Source of the DNA: Actinomycetota bacterium
Lineage (GTDB): Bacteria > Actinomycetota > Actinomycetes > JACCUZ01
Reading direction: 5' to 3'
DNA length: 16,983 nt
NCBI GenBank assembly: GCA_030841195.1
Contig: JAVEDA010000099.1
Span: forward strand, 1-16,983
Notes under the pieces: generated by a model
Told to the model about the DNA's origin: nothing
Databases searched by the model: none
The model's input: the letters and a program-made list of their open reading frames with translations, nothing else
Position numbers and translations under genes: made by a program
Shown here: positions 1 to 6,850 of the stretch, in pieces
Numbering within the stretch: the first letter of the stretch is position 1
Layout: each line of letters begins with the position of its first letter

Positions 1-949
1 TCGGGGACCCGGCCTCGCGGACCCGGCCCGCCGGACCCACGCCGTCGGCCAGGTCCCGCTCGGTCGTGGGGCACATGCAGACCGCTGTGCCGCTGGTACC
101 CAGCAGCTCCACGTCGCCGTCGGTGAGGTGCGTGGCGTGCACGGCCGTCGTCCGCGGGCCTAGCGCGCCGTGGTCGTGCAGCAGGCCGGTGGGCGTCACG
201 CCGTACGCCGCCAGGCACGCCTCGTTCTCGCGCTGCTGCTCCGACACGTGCACGTGCAGCGGCGCCGCGTGGTCGGCCGACCACTCCACGACCGTCGCCA
301 GCTGGTCGGCCGGCACGGCGCGCACCGAGTGCACGGCGGCGCCGACGACGACGTCAGGTGCCGCGTCGAGGGCGGCCTGCAGCGCGTCGACCCGGGCCGC
401 CCAGCCCGCGGCGTCGGCGTCGCCGAACCGGCGCTGCACCCCGTCCAACGGCTCGCCGATGCCGCCGGTGAGGTAGCACGTGTCGAGCAGGGTTAGCCGA
501 AGGCCTGCCTCGCGCGCGGCCTGCACCAGTGCGTGTCCCATCGCGTTCGGGTCGTCGTACGGGCTGCCGTCCGGGGCGTGGTGCAGGTAGTGGAACTCCC
601 CGACCCGGGTGATGCCCGCGAGCACCATCTCGCCGTACGCCGCGCGGGCCAGCGCGAGGTAGGACTCGGGGTCGAGACGGGCGGCGACGGCGTACATCTG
701 CTCCCGCCAGGTCCAGAACGAGCCGCGGCCGCCGGTGTCGCGCTGGGTGCGACCGCGCAGCGCCCGGTGGAACGCGTGCGAGTGCGCGTTCGCGAAGCCG
801 GGCAGCAGGAGGCCGGGCAGGTGCTCGGCCCCGGCAGCGCCCGTGCCTTCGGTGACCTGGGCGATGCGCCCGTCCTCGACCTCCACGGTGACGTCGCGGC
901 CGAGGCGGCCGGGCGGCAGCCAGGCGAGATCGGCGTGGTACGTCGTCAC
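1..949 (-). CDS. hutF: Formimidoylglutamate deiminase HutF (C-terminus cut by window edge)
   Basis: This enzyme deiminates N-formimino-L-glutamate to N-formyl-L-glutamate and ammonia in the five-step histidine degradation route; it is cytoplasmic and belongs to the metal-dependent amidohydrolase (TIM-barrel) superfamily. The visible 316 residues show the metal-binding HSHAFH motif at 56-61 after the typical LLPGFANA strand, then VGEFHYLHH, HSVRAV, the HVSEQ motif, HATHL, and MCPTTERDLADGVGP near the window edge. That combination is characteristic of HutF rather than other amidohydrolases. Family members are about 450 aa, so roughly the last third lies outside. The GTG start overlaps the stop of the upstream amidohydrolase gene in a GTGA tetranucleotide (946-949), which implies co-transcription and coupled translation. 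The next gene to the left cannot be seen; hutI would be the expected partner from hut clusters in related bacteria. Confidence 0.93.
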   Translation of the reverse strand, partial: MTTYHADLAWLPPGRLGRDVTVEVEDGRIAQVTEGTGAAGAEHLPGLLLPGFANAHSHAFHRALRGRTQRDTGGRGSFWTWREQMYAVAARLDPESYLALARAAYGEMVLAGITRVGEFHYLHHAPDGSPYDDPNAMGHALVQAAREAGLRLTLLDTCYLTGGIGEPLDGVQRRFGDADAAGWAARVDALQAALDAAPDVVVGAAVHSVRAVPADQLATVVEWSADHAAPLHVHVSEQQRENEACLAAYGVTPTGLLHDHGALGPRTTAVHATHLTDGDVELLGTSGTAVCMCPTTERDLADGVGPAGRVREAGSP

Positions 950-2142
950 GGGCGGGCCGCGGTGAGGTGGGCCAGCACGGTCGCCAGGGCGTCGACCCCG
1001 GCATGGCAGTCGTCGACCTCGGCGTGCTCGGCCGGCGAGTGGCTCACGCCGGTCGGGTTGCGCACGAAGAGCATCGCCGCCTCGACCCCCGCGGCAGCCA
1101 GGATGCCGGCGTCGTGGCCGGCCGCGGTCGCCAGCACGGGGACACCGCCGAGCAGGCCGGTGAGACGGTCGCGCAGGGTGGCGTCGAAGGCAACCTCCGC
1201 GGTCCAGGACTCCTCGACCGCGTCGACCGCGGCCGCGGCTGCGACCTCGGCGACGACGGCCCGGACATCGGCCTCGACGGCGCCACGGGCGTCGAGCCAG
1301 GCGCGGACCCGGGACGGAATGGCGTTGGTGCCGTTGGGCGCCACGGCGACCCGGCCGATGGTCGCGACCGCGCCGTGCTCGATGGCCGCCTCGCGCGCGG
1401 CCAGGACCGCCGCCGCGAGCCGCAGCATCGGGTCGTCCCGGTCCTCCAGCCGGGTGGTGCCGGCGTGGTTGGCCTCACCGGCCAGGTCGAGCAGCCACCG
1501 TCCGTGCGGCCAGATGGTGCTCGCGACCCCGACCGGTGCGCCGACGTCGACGAGAGCGCGGCCCTGCTCGACGTGCAGCTCGACCAGCGTGCCCACGCGG
1601 CGCAACGTCTCGTCGTCGCGGCCGAGGTGCGTCGGGTCGTGGCCGGCGCTGCGCATCGCGTCGGCCAGCGTCGTCCCGTCGGAGTCGGTGAGGTTGCGTG
1701 CGCGGTCGGCGTCGAGCGCGCCGGTCAGCAGCCGCGACCCGGCGCAGGCGATGCCGAAGCGGGCGCCCTCCTCGTCGGTGAAGCTCGCCACGGCGAGCGG
1801 GCGGCCGGGGACGAGGCCGCGGTCACGCAGCCGGTCGAGCGCAGCGAATGCGCTGACGACTCCCAGCGGCCCGTCGTAGGCCCCGCCGTCCGGCACCGAG
1901 TCGAGGTGGCTTCCGGCGACGACGCCCGGGCCGTCGGCGTCCGGGTCGCCCCACCACGCCCACTGGTTGCCGTTGCGGTCGACCACGAGGTCCAGCCCGC
2001 GCCGCGCAGCCTCGGCGGCGAACCACTCCCGGCAGGCGAGGTCGGCGGGCGTCCAGGCGTGCCGGCGGTACCCGCCGGTGGCGCCGTCGCGCCCTACCGG
2101 CAGCAGGTCGGCCCACATGCCGTCCATGGACGCGTGGCTCAC
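946..2142 (-). CDS. M20-family amidohydrolase, allantoate amidohydrolase/N-carbamoyl-amino-acid hydrolase type; possible N-formylglutamate deformylase
   Basis: A 398-aa dinuclear-metal amidase of the hydantoinase/carbamoylase family (peptidase M20). Visible metal and catalytic residues are H79 and D90 in SHLDSVPDGGAYDGPLG, E124-E125 in TDEEGARFG, H190 in ELHVEQG, and the C-terminal His in GVSHSPAEH; the dimerisation domain is marked by GEANHAGTT. By sequence alone it would be called AllC, but it is overlapped by hutF. In HutF-type histidine degradation the next step is removal of formate from N-formylglutamate, so that role is a reasonable inference. It is not proven, and no ureide-pathway gene lies beside it. 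The GTG start at 2142 is preferred because a TAGGGT box (2155-2150) lies exactly 7 nt upstream, as in leaderless actinobacterial genes. Internal ATGs at 2127 and 2118 have no good ribosome-binding site. Confidence 0.85.
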   Translation of the reverse strand: MSHASMDGMWADLLPVGRDGATGGYRRHAWTPADLACREWFAAEAARRGLDLVVDRNGNQWAWWGDPDADGPGVVAGSHLDSVPDGGAYDGPLGVVSAFAALDRLRDRGLVPGRPLAVASFTDEEGARFGIACAGSRLLTGALDADRARNLTDSDGTTLADAMRSAGHDPTHLGRDDETLRRVGTLVELHVEQGRALVDVGAPVGVASTIWPHGRWLLDLAGEANHAGTTRLEDRDDPMLRLAAAVLAAREAAIEHGAVATIGRVAVAPNGTNAIPSRVRAWLDARGAVEADVRAVVAEVAAAAAVDAVEESWTAEVAFDATLRDRLTGLLGGVPVLATAAGHDAGILAAAGVEAAMLFVRNPTGVSHSPAEHAEVDDCHAGVDALATVLAHLTAARP

Positions 2143-2149
2143 GCCGGAC

Positions 2150-2155
2150 ACCCTA
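2150..2155 (-). promoter_or_regulatory. -10 box of a leaderless promoter for the amidohydrolase-hutF operon
   Basis: On the minus strand TAGGGT is followed by 7 nt (GTCCGGC) and then the GTG start codon at 2142. This fits the TAnnnT-N6-7-RTG pattern of leaderless actinobacterial transcripts. No Shine-Dalgarno sequence is present upstream of the GTG, and no clear TTGACA-like -35 box is seen. Confidence 0.55.
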
Positions 2156-2226
2156 GGTGGCAGGATCGGGCCCTCTCGAGGATGGCTGCCCGCCGGCGGT
2201 CGTCCCCGCCGGACCCGAGGAGTGCG

Positions 2227-2805
2227 ATGCGCCTGCTGCTGATCGGGGCGCCCGGCTCCGGCAAGGGCACCCAGGCGGTGCGCCTGGCGGAGCACTTCGG
2301 GATCACCCACATCTCCAGCGGTGACCTGCTGCGCCAGCACGTCACCGACGACACCGCCTTCGGCCGGCAGGTGCGGGAGTTCGTCTCGCGCGGCGACCTG
2401 GTGCCTGACCAGATGGTGCTCGACATGCTGCGCAAGCCGATCGTCGAGGCCAGCGCCAAGGGCGGGTACGTGCTGGACGGCTTCCCGCGCACCGTCGAGC
2501 AGGCCGAGATCGCCTACGAGACGGCGCGCACCCTGGGCGTCGCGGTGCAGATCGCGGCGTACCTCGAGGTGGGCCGGCCCGAGCTGGTCCGGCGGCTGCT
2601 GGCCCGCGGCCGCGGCGACGACGACACCCAGGCGGTGATCGAGCACCGGCTCGAGGTCTACGACCAGAAGACCATGCCGATGGTCGACTACTACGCGCAG
2701 CGCGAGCGGTTGGTGACGGTGAACGGTGCCCGCCCGGCCGACGAGGTCACCTGGTCGCTCGTCGTGCAGCTGCAGAAGAGCCGGCGAGCCCTGCAGGACG
2801 GCTGA
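2227..2805 (+). CDS. adk: Adenylate kinase
   Basis: Interconverts ATP plus AMP with two ADP in the cytoplasm. The 192-aa product has the P-loop GAPGSGKGT at 7-15, the AMP-binding stretch ISSGDLLRQHV at 29-39, DGFPRT at 84-89, and the segment RGRGDDDTQAVIEHRLEVY, a short LID without zinc-binding cysteines. This is the short form usual in actinobacteria. The ATG is preceded by GAGGAG (2217-2222) with 4-nt spacing. In most actinobacteria adk lies between secY and map in the ribosomal-protein region. Here it stands alone, divergent from the amidohydrolase-hutF operon and overlapping a convergent gene by 59 bp. It may therefore be a second adenylate kinase, although a relocated sole copy cannot be excluded. 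All key motifs are intact, so activity is expected. Confidence 0.92.
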   Translation: MRLLLIGAPGSGKGTQAVRLAEHFGITHISSGDLLRQHVTDDTAFGRQVREFVSRGDLVPDQMVLDMLRKPIVEASAKGGYVLDGFPRTVEQAEIAYETARTLGVAVQIAAYLEVGRPELVRRLLARGRGDDDTQAVIEHRLEVYDQKTMPMVDYYAQRERLVTVNGARPADEVTWSLVVQLQKSRRALQDG

Positions 2806-3193
2806 GCCCCGCGAGCACCGCGCGGGCATACGCCGACGCCGGCTCGCTGCCCGTCGTCCGCCGCTGCGCCCCGTCGTTCTCGACGACGACCGCGAAGCCG
2901 TCGGCCGTCCGCTCCAGCCGCACGAAGGCAGCACCGAGAACGGCCCGCAGTTGGTCCTCGGCCGGCAGCCACAGCGCGTCGTCCTGGTCGAGCGAGTCCA
3001 GCGCCCACTCGGTCGTGCCGTTGAACCCGATGACCGGGCCGGTGGGGAAGTGGTGGATCTCCACGGTCATGTCGCTCAGGACGAACACCTGGTCGTCCAT
3101 CCCACGGTCGACGACGACGAACCGGTCGCCGGACGTGGGTTCCCAGGGCAGCCCGGCATCGCGCAGTGCCCGGGCGAGCTCGACGCTGATCAC
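2747..3193 (-). CDS. Conserved hypothetical protein, actinobacterial family often labelled CpaE-like
   Basis: A 148-aa protein of unknown function. I recognise the pattern GDRFVVVDRGMDD (22-34), VFVLSDMTVEIHHFPTG (36-52) and IGFNGTTEWALDS (55-67) from small actinobacterial proteins that databases sometimes call pilus assembly protein CpaE. It has no ATPase or Walker motif to justify that name. There are no membrane segments or signal peptide; it looks like a small cytoplasmic domain. After the conserved core, the last 25 or so residues are Ala/Arg/Ser-rich and lie partly in the 59-bp antisense overlap with adk, so that tail is probably not conserved. The start is GTG at 3193, with TACCGT 7 nt upstream and no Shine-Dalgarno sequence, consistent with a leaderless message. 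The gene faces the DUF72 gene across 32 bp. Confidence 0.78.
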   Translation of the reverse strand: MISVELARALRDAGLPWEPTSGDRFVVVDRGMDDQVFVLSDMTVEIHHFPTGPVIGFNGTTEWALDSLDQDDALWLPAEDQLRAVLGAAFVRLERTADGFAVVVENDGAQRRTTGSEPASAYARAVLAGLSRPAGLAGSSAAARRATR

Positions 3194-3200
3194 GAGACCG

Positions 3201-3206
3201 ACGGTA
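3201..3206 (-). promoter_or_regulatory. -10 box of a leaderless promoter for the conserved hypothetical gene
   Basis: The minus strand reads TACCGT, then CGGTCTC (7 nt), then the GTG start at 3193. This matches the leaderless TAnnnT spacing. The -35 region is unremarkable. Confidence 0.5.
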
Positions 3207-3213
3207 GCCCGCT

Positions 3214-3219
3214 TAGCCT
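3214..3219 (+). promoter_or_regulatory. -10 box of a leaderless promoter for the DUF72 gene
   Basis: TAGCCT is followed by 6 nt (GAGCCG) and the GTG start at 3226, with no Shine-Dalgarno sequence. The box lies only 7 bp from the oppositely directed -10 box at 3201-3206, so the two promoters would compete for the same DNA face or be occupied alternately. Confidence 0.5.
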
Positions 3220-3225
3220 GAGCCG

Positions 3226-4068
3226 GTGGCGCAGGTCCGGGTCGGCATCTCGGGGTGGAACTACCCGCCGTGGCGGGGTGTGTTCTACCCGCCGGGGCTG
3301 CCGCACCGACTCGAGCTGGAGCACGCCGCCAGCCGGCTGGGGTCGATCGAGATCAACGGCTCGTTCTACGCGTTGCAGAAGCCGGAGAGCTACCGCGCGT
3401 GGCACGACCGGACTCCGGCCGACTTCCTCTTCTCGGTGAAGGGCGGTCGCTTCGTCACCCACATGAAGAAGCTGCGCGGCGTCGAGACCCCGCTCGCCAA
3501 CTTCTTCGCCTCCGGCCTGCTGGCCCTCGGTCCGAAGCTCGGCCCACTGCTGTGGCAGCTGCCGCCCAACCTCGGCTTCGACGAGGAGCGGCTGGCCCAG
3601 TTCTTCGCGCTGCTGCCGCGCACGACGGCAGCCGCCGCCGTCCAGGCGGCCGGGCACGACGAGAGGCTCGAGGACCGCGCCTGGCTGACCACGGACGCCG
3701 ACCGGCCGTTGCGGCACGCGCTCGAGGTGCGGCACCCGACGTACGAGAACCCGCGGTTCCTGCCGCTCCTGCGCGAGCACGACATCGCCGTGGTGACCGC
3801 GGACACGGCGGGGAAGTGGCCGCTGATCCTGCAGCCCACCACCGACCTGGCCTACGTCCGGCTGCACGGCGACCAGGAGCTGTACACGAGCGGCTACTCC
3901 GACCAGGCGCTCGACGTGTGGGCGGCCCGGGTGGCGGCGTGGCGCGACGAGGGCCGTGACGTCGTCGTCTACTTCGACAACGACGTCAAGGTGCACGCGC
4001 CCTACGACGCGCAGCGGCTGGCCGCCCGGCTGGGCCTCGGACCCGAGCCGGGGCCGGGGCCGGCTTGA
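3226..4068 (+). CDS. DUF72 (YecE-like) family TIM-barrel protein
   Basis: A 280-aa member of the DUF72 family, known from structures to be a TIM barrel but with no established biochemical function. Diagnostic stretches are VGISGWNYPPWRGVFYP near the N-terminus, IEINGSFYALQKPESYRAW, DFLFSVKGGRFVTHMKKL, LLWQLPPNLGF in the middle, ALEVRHPTY, and YVRLHGDQELYTSGYSDQALDVWA followed by VVVYFDNDVKVHAPYDA in the C-terminal third. Length is typical and nothing is truncated. The C-terminus is a Gly-Pro run (GPEPGPGPA) with no obvious role. The GTG start has a leaderless-type box upstream. The stop codon lies inside the -35 box of the downstream marR promoter, so the gene is compactly packed but not obviously linked in function to either neighbour. 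Confidence 0.9.
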   Translation: MAQVRVGISGWNYPPWRGVFYPPGLPHRLELEHAASRLGSIEINGSFYALQKPESYRAWHDRTPADFLFSVKGGRFVTHMKKLRGVETPLANFFASGLLALGPKLGPLLWQLPPNLGFDEERLAQFFALLPRTTAAAAVQAAGHDERLEDRAWLTTDADRPLRHALEVRHPTYENPRFLPLLREHDIAVVTADTAGKWPLILQPTTDLAYVRLHGDQELYTSGYSDQALDVWAARVAAWRDEGRDVVVYFDNDVKVHAPYDAQRLAARLGLGPEPGPGPA

Positions 4069-4092
4069 CCGATCGAGAAATACTTGTATGCT
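4065..4092 (+). promoter_or_regulatory. Promoter of the marR-exporter operon
   Basis: The -35 box TTGACC (4065-4070) and -10 box TATGCT (4087-4092) are separated by 16 bp, close to the sigma-70 consensus of actinobacteria. The -35 box contains the TGA stop of the DUF72 gene. Transcription should begin near 4099, giving a leader of about 36 nt that carries a GAGGA ribosome-binding site (4126-4130), 4 nt before the GTG at 4135. Confidence 0.7.
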
Positions 4093-4123
4093 GCATCCAG
4101 TTAGATGAGACATGCAACCAGTT
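4085..4123 (+). promoter_or_regulatory. Putative MarR operator: inverted repeat over the -10 plus two direct repeats
   Basis: An imperfect inverted repeat TGTATGC-T-GCATCCA (4085-4099, six of seven positions paired) lies over the -10 box. A direct repeat TGCATCCAGTT (4092-4102) recurs as TGCAACCAGTT (4113-4123), 21 bp apart, i.e. two helical turns, so both copies face the same side of the DNA. Position and symmetry suit a MarR dimer repressing its own operon. That this MarR is the binder is inference. Confidence 0.5.
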
Positions 4124-4134
4124 GTGAGGACCCC

Positions 4135-4641
4135 GTGACCATCAGCCCCGACTCGGTCGGCGCCCTGAGCGAGCAGGTGCTGCGCATCCAGCGGGCGTTC
4201 GCCTCGATGCGCCAGCAGCTGGCCGCGACCGGCAGCACCAGCGGCGACGGTGTGGAGTGGGCGGCCTACCGGCTGCTCTTCCAGCTGGTGCAGGACGGTC
4301 CGCAGCGAAGCTCGGCTCTGGCCGAGACGGCCTGCGTCGACCCGTCCACGGTCAGCCGCCAGGTGGCCCAGCTGGTCAAGGCCGGCCTGGTCGAGCGGCA
4401 GTCGGACCCCGGCGACGGGCGGGCCGCGCTGCTGGTCTCGACCGAACGCGGCCGGGACGCCTACGCGGCCAAGGTGGAGCACCGGCAGCGAATGTTCGCC
4501 CGGGTCCTTGAGGGCTGGTCCGTCGACGACGTCGACGGCCTGACCGCTCTCCTGACCCGCTTCAACGACAGCATCGTCGAGCAGCGCACATCGCTGACCG
4601 ACCTCACCCAGAGCCACGCCTCCAAGGAGCACGTTTCATGA
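4135..4641 (+). CDS. MarR-family transcriptional regulator
   Basis: A winged helix-turn-helix dimeric regulator of 168 aa. The N-terminal dimerisation helix (LSEQVLRIQRAFASMRQQL) is followed by the HTH segment RSSALAETACVDPSTVSRQVAQLVKAGLVERQ, the wing SDPGDGRAALLVSTERGR, and a C-terminal dimerisation helix. The GTG at 4135 is chosen because GAGGA lies 4 nt upstream. An ATG at 4105 in the same frame would add ten residues but has no ribosome-binding site and lies inside the operator repeats. Its stop overlaps the start of the exporter gene (ATGA, 4638-4641). This is the usual arrangement for a repressor released by a substrate of the pump. The effector ligand cannot be told from sequence; no cysteine or metal site suggests a redox or metal sensor. 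Confidence 0.92.
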   Translation: MTISPDSVGALSEQVLRIQRAFASMRQQLAATGSTSGDGVEWAAYRLLFQLVQDGPQRSSALAETACVDPSTVSRQVAQLVKAGLVERQSDPGDGRAALLVSTERGRDAYAAKVEHRQRMFARVLEGWSVDDVDGLTALLTRFNDSIVEQRTSLTDLTQSHASKEHVS

Positions 4642-6461
4642 GCACCCACCCCGCCCCCGCGAAGGCGGTGTCCGGCGAGCTGAGCCACCGGCAGATCATG
4701 ACGATCCTGTCCGGCCTGATGGCGGGCATGTTCCTCGCCGCGCTGGACCAGACGATCGTGGCCACCTCGATCCGCACCATCGCCGACGACCTGCAGGGCC
4801 TGTCGGTCCAGGCGTGGGTCACGACGGCGTACCTCATCACCGCCACGATCAGCACGCCGCTGTACGGCAAGCTCTCGGACCTCTACGGCCGGCGGCCGTT
4901 CTTCCTCGCGGCCATCTCCATCTTCGTGCTCGGCTCGGCGCTGAGCGGTTTCGCCACCTCGATGTTCCAGCTGGCCGGGTTCCGCGCATTCCAGGGACTC
5001 GGTGCCGGCGGCCTGTTCTCGCTGGCGCTGACGATCATCGGCGACATCGTGCCGCCGCGCGAGCGGGCCAAGTACCAGGGCTACTTCCTGGCGGTGTTCG
5101 GTACGTCGAGTGTGCTCGGCCCGGTGATCGGCGGCTTCCTGGCCGGCCAGGACACGATCCTCGGCGTCGCCGGCTGGCGATGGGTGTTCCTGGTCAACGT
5201 CCCCATCGGCATTGGCGCGCTGCTGCTCGTCATGCGCAGCCTGCACCTGCCGCACACCCGTCGGGACCACCGGATCGACTGGCCCGGTGCGCTCGCACTG
5301 ATCGTCGGCCTGGTGCCGCTGCTGCTGATTGCCGAGCAGGGCCGCGAGTGGGGCTGGACCTCGACTGCGGCCTTCGGGTGCTACCTCCTCGGTGCCCTCG
5401 GCATCGCTGCCTTCATCTGGGACCAGAGCCGTTACGGCGACGACGCCCTGATCCCGCTGCGGCTGTTCCGCGGCCGGACCTTCGGCCTGGGCTCGATGCT
5501 GAACTTCATCCTCGGCATGGGCATGTTCGGCGGCCTGGCCGCACTGCCGCTGTACCTGCAGATCGTCAAGGGCGTGTCGCCGACGATGGCGGGTCTGCTG
5601 CTGATCCCGCTCACGTTCGGAATCATGGGCGGCTCGATCATCTCCGGCCAGATCATCTCCCGGACCGGGCGCTACAAGAAGTTCCCGGTCATCGGCACCG
5701 GCCTGCTGGTCCTCGCCCTTGCTGGGCTCGGCCAGATCGGCGTCGAGACCCCGCTCGGGGTGACGATGCTGCTGTCCGCCGTCTTCGGCATCGGCCTCGG
5801 CTTCAACATGCAGCCGTTGACACTTGCGGTGCAGAACGCGGTGCCGCCGCAGGACATGGGTGTCGCGACCTCCTCGGCCACGTTCTTCCGGCAGATGGGC
5901 GGCACCCTCGGCACGGCGGTCTTCCTCTCCTTGCTGTTCTCCACCGTGGGTGACCGGATCGCCGCGGCCTTCCGCACCGACGCTGCGACGCCGGCCTTCC
6001 AGGCGGCGCTCAAGGACCCGCAGGTGCTGGCCGACCCGACCAACCGGCGGGTGGTGACCGCGATCACCAACGGCGGCGGGCTGCCCAAGGGTGCGTTGGA
6101 CGACACGTCCTTCCTGGCCAAGCTCGACGACCGGCTGGCCCGGCCGTTCCTCGAGGGCTTCACGTCCTCGATGGGCCTGGTGTTCAGCGCCGCGGCGGTC
6201 GTCGTCCTGGTGGCCTTCGTGCTCGTCTTCTTCCTGCCCGAGGAGAAGCTCCGCACGATGTCCGGCATCGAGGCCCGTCGGCAGGACGACGCAGCCGCGG
6301 CCGCGGCTGCGGCTGCCCTGCCGGGTCACGACGTGGCCGGGCGGGCCGCCGCGGTCTCGGCGCCGTCCAGCCAGATGGTCGACGGCGCCACCCTCGACGA
6401 GGCGGATCTCGACGAGACCGGCTTGGAGGAGCCCGTCAGCGGGTCCGGAAGGTCCAGCTGA
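4638..6461 (+). CDS. DHA2-family (EmrB/QacA type) 14-TM multidrug exporter
   Basis: A major facilitator superfamily proton antiporter in the cytoplasmic membrane, 607 aa. Motif D1 in TM1 is LDQTIVATSIRTIADDL (from residue 36). Motif A, GKLSDLYGRR, is at 77-86. Motif C, GTSSVLGPVIGG, at 155-166 in TM5, marks an exporter. WRWVFLVNVPIG is typical of the 14-TM DHA2 group. A large extracellular loop (about 440-500) precedes the last TM. The cytoplasmic tail after FFLPEEKL is unusual: about 70 residues with nine consecutive alanines (552-560) and three pentapeptide-like units ATLDE-ADLDE-TGLEE (584-598). The gene is translationally coupled to marR. The substrate is unknown; drugs, dyes or a natural product are all possible. 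Confidence 0.93.
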   Translation: MSTHPAPAKAVSGELSHRQIMTILSGLMAGMFLAALDQTIVATSIRTIADDLQGLSVQAWVTTAYLITATISTPLYGKLSDLYGRRPFFLAAISIFVLGSALSGFATSMFQLAGFRAFQGLGAGGLFSLALTIIGDIVPPRERAKYQGYFLAVFGTSSVLGPVIGGFLAGQDTILGVAGWRWVFLVNVPIGIGALLLVMRSLHLPHTRRDHRIDWPGALALIVGLVPLLLIAEQGREWGWTSTAAFGCYLLGALGIAAFIWDQSRYGDDALIPLRLFRGRTFGLGSMLNFILGMGMFGGLAALPLYLQIVKGVSPTMAGLLLIPLTFGIMGGSIISGQIISRTGRYKKFPVIGTGLLVLALAGLGQIGVETPLGVTMLLSAVFGIGLGFNMQPLTLAVQNAVPPQDMGVATSSATFFRQMGGTLGTAVFLSLLFSTVGDRIAAAFRTDAATPAFQAALKDPQVLADPTNRRVVTAITNGGGLPKGALDDTSFLAKLDDRLARPFLEGFTSSMGLVFSAAAVVVLVAFVLVFFLPEEKLRTMSGIEARRQDDAAAAAAAAALPGHDVAGRAAAVSAPSSQMVDGATLDEADLDETGLEEPVSGSGRSS

Positions 6462-6472
6462 CCGCCCAGGCG

Positions 6473-6850
6473 CTAGTTGATCACGAACCAGACGTGCTTG
6501 CCGTCCTTCTCGGTGTCCACGCCCCAGTCGGCGGACATCTCGGCCACCAGGGCCAGGCCGCGACCGTTCTCGTCGGACTGTGCGGCGTCCCGCGGGGCCG
6601 GCAGGTCAGGGGAGCCGTCGCGCACCCGGACCTGCAGGGTGGCCTCGTCGCAGTCGACCGCGACCACGACCGGCGGGCCGCCGTGCAGGACCGAGTTGGT
6701 CACCAGCTCGCTGACGAGCAGGACGGCGTCGTCGACGACCTCGCTGTGATGCTCGGCACAGGTGGAGCCCCGCAGGAACTCGCGGGCCAGGGCCGGGGCC
6801 TCCCGCGAGACCGGCAGCTCCAGCTCTGCGCGTGGCGTGCTCTGGCACAT
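6473..6850 (-). CDS. RsbW/SpoIIAB-like ATP-binding protein (HATPase_c, anti-sigma type)
   Basis: A 125-aa stand-alone GHKL ATPase domain of the kind abundant in actinomycetes as serine-kinase anti-sigma factors. The N-box is DDAVLLVSELVTNSVLHGG, with the conserved Glu and Asn; the G1 box is VRDGSPDLP and the G2 box ENGRGLALV. There is no sensor domain and no membrane segment. The ATG at 6850 is chosen because GGAGG lies 7 nt upstream; an upstream start at 6907 lacks this. It is convergent with the exporter, with an 11-bp gap and no clear terminator. No sigma factor or STAS anti-anti-sigma gene is adjacent, so its partner must be encoded elsewhere. Confidence 0.88.
   Translation of the reverse strand: MCQSTPRAELELPVSREAPALAREFLRGSTCAEHHSEVVDDAVLLVSELVTNSVLHGGPPVVVAVDCDEATLQVRVRDGSPDLPAPRDAAQSDENGRGLALVAEMSADWGVDTEKDGKHVWFVIN

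Noticed and set aside
354..1004. A 216-aa minus-strand frame in the hutF region
   Set aside because: It is out of frame with HutF and Arg/Pro-rich; the correct frame shows the HSHAFH, HVSEQ and MCPTTERDLADG motifs.
2190..2199. The palindrome CCGCCGGCGG between the hut operon and adk as an operator
   Set aside because: A ten-base C/G palindrome is expected by chance in DNA of this composition, and it has no flanking symmetry.
967..2805. A long plus-strand frame that would extend adenylate kinase upstream by more than 400 residues
   Set aside because: The upstream part is antisense to the M20 amidohydrolase. The ATG at 2227 has GAGGAG at 4 nt and gives a normal 192-aa adenylate kinase.
4461..6329. 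A 622-aa minus-strand frame opposite the MarR and exporter genes
   Set aside because: Its composition is dominated by Arg, Glu, Gln, His, Asp and Gly with no domain; the plus strand encodes an unmistakable exporter with all MFS motifs.
6462..6472. A bidirectional terminator between the convergent exporter and HATPase genes
   Set aside because: The gap is only 11 bp, and nearby GGTC/GACC symmetry gives just a four-base-pair stem.
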